This document shows positions 57,800 through 64,000 of a stretch of 64,000 bases of DNA, piece after piece. This DNA comes from Trichobilharzia szidati. Lineage: Eukaryota > Platyhelminthes > Trematoda > Strigeidida > Schistosomatidae. The notes under the pieces are model-generated. The model did no database searches. It saw only the letters and a list, made by a program, of their open reading frames with translations, and was not told the origin of the DNA. The position numbers and the translations under genes were made by a program. The stretch is taken from contig OX235274.1 of assembly GCA_944472155.2 (NCBI GenBank), positions 33,664,052 through 33,728,051 of the forward strand, written 5' to 3'. How positions within the stretch are numbered: the stretch's first letter is position 1; every line of letters begins with the position of its first letter.

Positions 57800-58720
57800 A
57801 TTACTGGATGACAAAGTTTCTAACATAATTTATTACTGTTTATTCATAATCATGTTATCATCAATTGTAACCACACAACTTTAAAACTTGATTTTCACAG
57901 TCCTGTTCTTTCCTTACTGTTTGTCGCAGGGGTAATAGAATTTTCCAGATGTTTGGGTGGACAGGTGTTGAATCACTCCTATTGCACATATTCTCAGTTG
58001 AATAATTGTGGCGCTTTTGAATGCAGAGGTCTGGTTTCAGATCCCGAATAGCTAGTGCTTCAGCTGTGTACAGATAGATGGCGTTTGCGAAGTCCCTTTG
58101 TACGATATTGAGGAACTCTGTGTAGCACTGTGAAGCATTCATGCGGGAGTGCTCGATGTCCGGAGATGACAATTTACTTGCTCGTGTGGAACAAAGTATA
58201 TTGACCGTATGCAACGTCAAGTCCATAAACGTATTCGGGAACACACTGTTCAGCTTGGTTAGCCAGAGGAGAAAAGAAGAATAACAACAGCTCCATCCTC
58301 GAACACCTCGTCAGCTCCAGACATTGAGCACCCCTGCATGAATGCTTCACAGTGCTACACAGAGTCCCTCAATATTGTACAGAGGGAATTCGCATATTCT
58401 CAGTTGACCCAATAAATAGGCCTTCAGTGATTAATCTTTCGCTCCAACCCTGTTATATTAGATTTTAAGACTTATCTTATGTTTAATTGTATATAGTGCT
58501 TATAGCTTATCGCTGAGTTTTGTGTATCGAATCAGCTGAGAATATATTCAGTAGGGAATGATTCAACATCTGCCCACCCAAACATCTGGAAAATTCTACT
58601 ACCCCTACGACAAACGGTAAGAAAGGAAGGAAGGGGATTATAAAAATCAAGTTTTAAAGTTGTGTGGTTACAATTGATGAGATGTGATTATGAACACTAA
58701 TAAATTGTTTTGGAAATTTC
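57800..58720. pseudogene. Palindromic pair of Penelope-like endonuclease fragments
   Basis: Plus strand ~58165-58400 codes CSCGTKYIDRMQRQVHKRIR then EHTVQLG (GIY-YIG core). Minus strand 58244-57870 codes the distal part (NASQCYTEFLNIVQRDF, AEALAIRDLKPDLCIQK). The same sequences occur inverted around a centre near 58240, with inner and outer arms. Confidence 0.7.
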
Positions 58721-59209
58721 GTCATCCAGCGTGCGTTTGTGTTTGTATGTGTGTGTGTGTGTGTGTAATATATTTAATACACAATTAATATGGGACAAAG
58801 TAATTCGATAATGGCATTAAGATGCAGTCTAGTAGTACTGCTAACTGACTGAATTCGATAGGCTTAATTAGTAAATTGATGATAAATTATTTAGTACTGT
58901 TGTTTTTAAATGTTCTGATTTCTATGCCGGAGAAATTTAAAACGGTATTCGTGGATGAGGTTATAAACTCTAGAATATTATGTCATTATGAAAACTTTTT
59001 TCAAAAATTTTAAAACACTAAAAGTAACTAGTCTTAATTAAAGCTTTGTCTTTTAGTTACGCTATTTAATACCATTCCACTGCATACATCAAATGAATTA
59101 AGAATCCGGAAAGGTGTTTTCCACTTGCGGAGAATTACTTTTCACCACTGAAGTTAGTTGATAAAACTCTTGTTTTACCGATTAGTCTAGACATTTTGCC
59201 AGACATGGA

Positions 59210-59665
59210 GTAATGCCAAGTTTGCTTGAGTTTTTGTCCTAGTTTGTGACTCTTCATCAGTATGCATCCACCGCCGAGGTTCGAACTCCAGGACCTTCCG
59301 GTTACAGAGCGAGCCCGTAGATCATTAAACCATTGGGACCCGGCCTAGTGCGCCAACTTCTGTCCCTATACTGGAAGTACTTGGGGTTCTAGTGAGAAGT
59401 CGTAACCAGCGGGGTTCACCAAGTCAGACAAGATGACAGTTACTCACCCGTGACATTGGCTGGCGGTTGCGGAAGTTGGAACTGACGGATTATTGGGTCG
59501 AGTTCCAGTGGTATAAAATGGTCTACGAGCTCGTCCCGCAACCGGAAGGTTCTGGGTTCGAACTCCGGCGGTGGATGAAAAGTCCTAAACTAAGACGAAA
59601 CAACTGTCCAGTACTCTAGTGCTGGTTTTCCAATGGTTCTCAAATCCCTGTAAACCGACACTTGA
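59210..59665. mobile_element. SINE-D pair, head to head
   Basis: 59210-59360 minus (GGAGTTCGAACCTC, ACTGATGAAGAGTC) and 59480-59665 plus (GGGTTCGAACTCC, CGAAACAACTGTC, CAGTACTCTAGTG). Confidence 0.5.
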
Positions 59666-59817
59666 CAATTTGAGTTTTATTTAATTGTATATTTGAAAGA
59701 GAAACAATGGTTGAAATTTCCATCAATGCATCAGCATATCGGAGAAGAGCACATTCATATCTGTCTTATTAGAAGTATAAGTACATTTTATTTCATAGAA
59801 TAATAATACACTTTAGC

Positions 59818-60050
59818 TTTCCATTCCTCTGTGTCCTGAAAGGAAGATTGGGCTTTGACGTGTTTCAATAGCGGTGATACCTTTTCGGGGAGGAGCGCAG
59901 GGGTGAGATTGCTAGCTCTACTCCCAGCCTTCCCTCTTTACCAGGTTTACTAAACTTGAAGGTTCAGAAGTGCGTCAGCAGTCGGAAATCGAATCCGGAT
60001 CACATGAGGGTTGGAGAACATTCTACCACTGAACCAGTGACATATAAAAT
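59818..60050 (-). mobile_element. SINE-A, old copy
   Basis: Diverged tail (CCTCTGTGTCCTGAAAGGAA), middle (CCTTCCCTCTTTACCAGG) and head (GTGCGTCAGCAGTCGGAAAT). Confidence 0.45.
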
Positions 60051-60799
60051 ATTTATTTCCAGATGAATTTAGAACTTCGCATTAATTAAATCACTTATTC
60101 AAATGTCTCTAAGGTGCATTATGCTGATGCATATAGTACTTGTACCTTTTATGTTTGGTAACAATGCTGGCATCATACCGCTTCTGTTATTCAGACAAGT
60201 ATGAAGTCCAATGTATATGCTACTTGGTCTGAATACCTTAAGACAAAAAAGTTATTGGCTTATTACCCAGTTTTTCAATCTTCTTCATATATACTTTCTA
60301 CATTATATACATTAACCTAATATCGTTTCATTTACAAGGAGATTTTACTTTCTAGATAACGAAAGCTATCCCTGTATCATGAATACAGTGTATGGCTGTG
60401 TAGTCTATATGCTTGATTTCCATCTAGAATGGGTTAAGGATTCCGAACCCCACTCCAGTTACTGAGGTTTGTGCGACCCGGTAGTATCACTAGTCCACGC
60501 ACACACACACACACACAGTAGGTGTGGCTCATTGCCAACTACATAGAATCGTAATTTGTTAGAACGGAAAAGCTTCTTAGTTAGTCTTGAAATCATGATT
60601 TATGAGCCCACTGACATGATAACCCCTGATTGGACAGTTTTTTGATTTGTTTATTTATAGCTCAAATTCCTGAGGTTTTGTGTAAATATGATATACCATG
60701 TATTTGGTCTAATAAATGTTTCAGCTGACTGACTTTTGTGTCTATCTCTCAGTGGAGGGAGGGGATGGGAATATTTCCAGGCGATCATTTGATTTATAG

Positions 60800-61084
60800 T
60801 GTTGTGTCTGGAGGTACATTCTAGTCAAAAGTTAGACGACAACCAGAAGTCATTATCATTCCGTCATAATACAGGCGTTTGTCGAGTATCACTCCACTTA
60901 TTTTTATCCCATGGGATACAGTGGAGAATTACTTTTAACCTTACAAAACGTAAGACAAAATATTCAAATCTCTGGGAGTTTATAACAAGAGTTCCCTCAA
61001 GTTTTCATTCAATCGTAGTTTATCATTCAACACTAAAATGCTTAGCTTTATTAGAGAATCATATTTCTGGCTATTGTATGAGAA
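60800..61084 (+). CDS. Possible exon upstream of the 61.6-kb exon
   Basis: Open for 285 bases between GATTTATAG and AGAA|GTAAGT, the latter a consensus donor. The peptide includes WRITFNLTKRKTKYSNLW and looks protein-like rather than repetitive. It leaves in phase 1, which does not fit the first acceptor of the 61647 exon but does fit the alternative acceptor seven bases later. No family is recognised; it may be a chance ORF. Confidence 0.25.
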
Positions 61085-61214
61085 GTAAGTGGAACTTCCC
61101 CACTTAGTATTATGCTTTAATGTAATTTCTTTCTTTTTTTTTTACTGAAAGCTTACTTAAGTGAATATTTACAGTCTAAATAAGTATTATTTTTGCATAA
61201 AATTATGTACTACT

Positions 61215-61385
61215 GATTAATTGAGATGAGTAGTAGTTGTATATACCAATCATAGCAACTAGTAGTGCTTGCTCTAGCCAGCCAGATGATCGAGGTGATC
61301 TGGACACGAGATGGCGGTCGATATGAGTTGTATACATCTACTACTCATCTCTATCAATCAGTAGTAGTATATGATTTGATGCAAA
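61215..61385 (+). mobile_element. SINE-G-related repeat
   Basis: Tail sequences ATTGAGATGAGTAGTAGTTG and ATCTACTACTCATCTCTATC with ATCAGTAGTAGTATATGAT, as in the SINE-G tails; the core is absent. Confidence 0.4.
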
Positions 61386-61646
61386 TGTGCTAGCTTGCTT
61401 GATTACCAATATTCACGGTACCAAGCAGGATCACATATTGTGTGGTGGTGTAGTTAATTTTTTCGTTTCCGAAAGGGAATTTGAGGTGAATTTTCACTCC
61501 TTGGACTGTGTACATTACAAATTATGAATTTGATCTGAATGTAATGTTATTTTGGATTGTGGATGAATGAATTAGCTATAACATTAAACGTTTTCATCTC
61601 ACACTGATAATATCTGTTGTATGTCTGTTTATCCATCTGTCTATAG

Positions 61647-62081
61647 GCCAAAGATACAACCGCTTCAGGGTTTATTGGCCCTTTAACACAAGCTGAATAT
61701 GAACAACTTTATCCGCGTAATGATAAACCTGACCTTCTGGCTGAAGTAGCCGCAGAAGAAAATGAATGGGTAGAATTTGAACGTTTAGATGAAAAAGAAG
61801 CTGTTCAAGCAGGCACAGCAGCTTGGGCTCCATTGAAACCACCATTCATCGATGCACATTTCTCTATTTGGTCGTTATCAGAATCAATAAGTGCAAGTCA
61901 ATTATATCTGGGTGGAAAGTTACCGCCCCCGGTAACAGCTGATTGGGGAAAGATATTACGACAAGATTATACAGCAGATGATTATGAAGAAGAAATTGAA
62001 TATATGCGTGCACGAGCTGAAAATGAATTGAAATATGAAATTGGTGAATTGTCACCTGTACGATATGCAATTCATGTTCAG
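61647..62081 (+). CDS. Internal exon of an unrecognised acidic protein
   Basis: 435 bases, 145 codons, bounded by CTGTCTATAG and CAG|GTAGGT. It reads AKDTTASGFIGPLTQAEYEQ and onward to RYAIHVQ. It is rich in Glu/Asp and aromatic residues, with an acidic helix (DDYEEEIEYMRARAENELKY), and shows no low complexity or mobile-element similarity. Codon use resembles the NELF-A exons. I do not recognise the domain; neither end of the protein is visible with certainty. An alternative acceptor seven bases downstream (CCAAAG) would change the incoming phase from 0 to 1. Confidence 0.65.
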
Positions 62082-62159
62082 GTAGGTAATGGCTTGATTA
62101 TTTGTTGGTAGTATATTTATAGTACTCATTTGTTGTTGCTTCACTTCATTTATTGTGTG

Positions 62160-62490
62160 AGGGCTGAGATACTACCAGGGCGCCCAGACTGAAGCAGGTG
62201 GTTTTCTTAAGGGACCACCCCCTCCCCGAGCCTTTGACTTGGAGTCTAATCCGCAAGGCAGCGGAGCAGCGTCAGGAGCTACGTTCCCATGATTGCCGGT
62301 GACCAATATAGGTTCATACGCCATTTGATCCGATTGGATTCTGGAGCTTTTAGTCTAACCGCTATCCAAACAACCTTCCCGGCATGGTAGGACCTGCAGG
62401 AATATGAGTCCCAGCCAGTTTAGCTTGTTGGGTCACTGTGGTGTTCAAGCCCGACCACCACGACAAGGTAGCAGTTGTCATTTTTATGTA
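62160..62490 (-). repeat. Unclassified repeat family F, copy 2
   Basis: Inverted relative to copy 1 at 49.56-49.99 kb. Shares the TCTTAAG...CCGAGCCTTT and GATTGGATTCTGGAG blocks in order. No ORF. Confidence 0.5.
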
Positions 62491-62639
62491 TGTGTACTGC
62501 TTTTGGATGCATTTCCTAACCTTTATTTGTTTTCATTTGAGTGTTTTTCATAACGCTATAAGTCGTTAATATATCCATGGCAGGAAGTCTCATCGATTAT
62601 TCTTTCTTCACCTTTTTACACTTATTCCCCTTTATGAAT

Positions 62640-62960
62640 TTGAATAAAGTAAGATTAATGGTTTGTGCAGAATAATATGGTACAATCGTCTACTTTGTCG
62701 GCTTCTCATCAGCTGCGTGTGTACAGTCTAAAGAAATTGACTAGGTTTATGTATTACACAGCAGTTTTAACGTACTTGTAAATATGACATGATGTCAATT
62801 AACAGTGTAAACTTCAAAAATTAATAAACAGTGTGCAGAAATTACGCTTACATAACGTGTACACAGATGTTTCAAGTTTAAACAAAACCAAACCGAAAAA
62901 CTAATAAATATTTAGATACAATTAAAAAAGAGTTGCATTGATACAGATCACCAAGTGAAC
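62640..62960. mobile_element. Possible Penelope terminal relic
   Basis: GGCTTCTCATCAGCTGCGTG resembles the GGTTCTCATCAGCTGCAAAC block in the 37.2-kb inverted arm, and TATTTAGATACAATTA matches the same arm. No coding domain. Confidence 0.4.
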
Positions 62961-62989
62961 AGTCTTATTATTATATATTGCTACTGTTT

Positions 62990-63485
62990 CCTTTAGTTCC
63001 TAGAGAGACATAGGGCTTCAGCCGCACGTCTCCATTGCGTTCGGTTCTCTGCCAACGTTTTCACCTGGTTCCATGTCTGCCCACATGCTTTCATTTCCTC
63101 TTCCCATGAACTCCTCCATGTCACCCTCGCACTGATGACCAACTCGACGCTTCCCGTTCGGGTTCCACTCGAGTGATGGCCTGTCATGTGATGTCACTTG
63201 ATGGTTTGTTTTCTCAGAGTATGGCCAGTCCACCTTCATTTCTTCCTGTATATTTGTTGCACAATCGGTTCCCGCTGGGTTGGTTCGCTCCCAGAGATCC
63301 CTGTTACTGATCTTTTCTGGCCGGTTATCTGATCTTGAGTAGTACTGAGCGAAGATAGCTGTTGATGAAAGTCTGTAATTTCTCCGAAGTGCTTTTCGTG
63401 ACGCGGCGCGGCGCCAAATCTCTGATTCGTAGAGTACCACTGACTTCACATTGGAGTTGAAAATCCGTATCTTATTTAGCATACA
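62990..63485 (-). pseudogene. RTE LINE family 2, C-terminal region and 3' end
   Basis: The minus frame of 154 codons gives the best-preserved C-terminus: ISNRDLWERTNPAGTDC, SLEWNPNGKRRVGHQCEG, and [18 protein letters not shown]. Its 3' end is AGCCCTATGTCTCTCTAGGA then ACTAAAGGAAA. RTE-type LINEs end with this WNP.GKR.RGR...W block. Confidence 0.8.
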
Positions 63486-63869
63486 ATCTTAAGTTCTTTA
63501 AAATTATCAGTTGACATTATGGATCGATGCTCCTCAAGGTTGCCTAAGCAATTGCTATGAAACGCCTGAAACACGATTTAGATGTTCAGAAACAAGCAGT
63601 AGTTGTCAGTCGTCTCCTACTTGGGTAACTCGATGTCTTTACTCTTTCTTCTTTATTTGACTACTTAGTCCTTGGCTTTGACCCTTTTCTCTTTTAATAT
63701 AATCTAAATTGGTTGTCTTCCATTTCTATAATTTGGGCTGTACTCAACTCATTAATTGCTCATCACATCCTACCCACCCTCTGCCTTTCATTATGCAACT
63801 GCTTTCCTATTGCATCCGAGTATTTGTTTTGTTTTCAGTCTTGGACGCGAGTTGACTTCTTGTAGACAA

Positions 63870-64000
63870 CCGTTCGAAACCAGGGAGTAATAGATAGTTG
63901 ATTTGACCTTGTTTGGTACCCTTCAGTAGTATGCACCCATGACCACCCCCCGCTGCTGGGAATTGAATCAAGGACCTTCAGGTTGCAAGGCGAGATCGTT
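63870..64000 (-). mobile_element. SINE-D copy, cut by window end
   Basis: Minus strand: CTTGATTCAATTCCC in the B-box position, CTACTGAAGGGTACC, CAAGGTCAAATC. Continues past the window. Confidence 0.45.

Noticed and set aside
60799..61107. Confident stand-alone ORF from 60799
   Set aside because: It begins with GTG, has no recognised domain, and its donor phase does not fit the first downstream acceptor; kept only as a low-confidence exon.

Overview
This is a eukaryotic window, AT-rich and intron-rich, saturated with degenerate retroelements and hammerhead-ribozyme SINEs. The mix (SMalpha-like tRNA/hammerhead SINEs, RTE and CR1-clade LINEs, many Penelope-like elements, a Merlin-type transposase relic) points to a blood fluke, most likely Schistosoma. 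I cannot assign the species from sequence alone.

Host genes, all on the + strand. (1) Positions 2-6786 hold the 3' part of a gene for a single-pass membrane protein with a long low-complexity cytoplasmic tail. It has four exons whose splice phases agree and it ends at 6786; the family is not recognised. (2) Positions 26511-54629 hold a complete seven-exon gene for NELF-A, the Negative Elongation Factor subunit (WHSC2 family). I rebuilt it from phase-compatible splice sites and from matches to conserved NELF-A blocks at both ends. It would encode about 1123 residues, roughly twice the human protein, and carries one single-base frame break in a glycine repeat of exon 3. (3) Positions 61647-62081 hold an internal exon of an unrecognised acidic protein, possibly preceded by an exon at 60800-61084.

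All other ORFs of any length are mobile-element remains. I separated them into: RTE LINE family 1 (long 3' fragments at 4.2, 5.7, 29, 31, 33, 38, 42 and 45 kb), RTE LINE family 2 (12, 16, 28, 36, 41 and 63 kb), a CR1-like LINE filling 17.3-22.7 kb as a tail-to-tail pair, at least ten Penelope-like fragments (10, 24.6, 37, 39, 47-49.5, 51, 52 and 58 kb), two 325-bp solo LTRs with 4-bp target duplications, a Merlin-like transposase N-terminus at 46 kb, and several tRNA-headed SINE families. I call these SINE-A/B (shared head, different tails), SINE-C (SMalpha-like), SINE-D and SINE-G (hammerhead-bearing) and SINE-E.

The repeats lie in the 19.7-kb intergenic interval and in the large introns. 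The two short introns of gene 1 and the coding exons are free of them. The most interesting structures are the hammerhead folds in four different repeat types, the long inverted arms around Penelope fragments, and the shared 3' tail of SINE-A and RTE family 2, which suggests that the LINE mobilises the SINE. All calls are by reading only; no alignment or covariance search was run.
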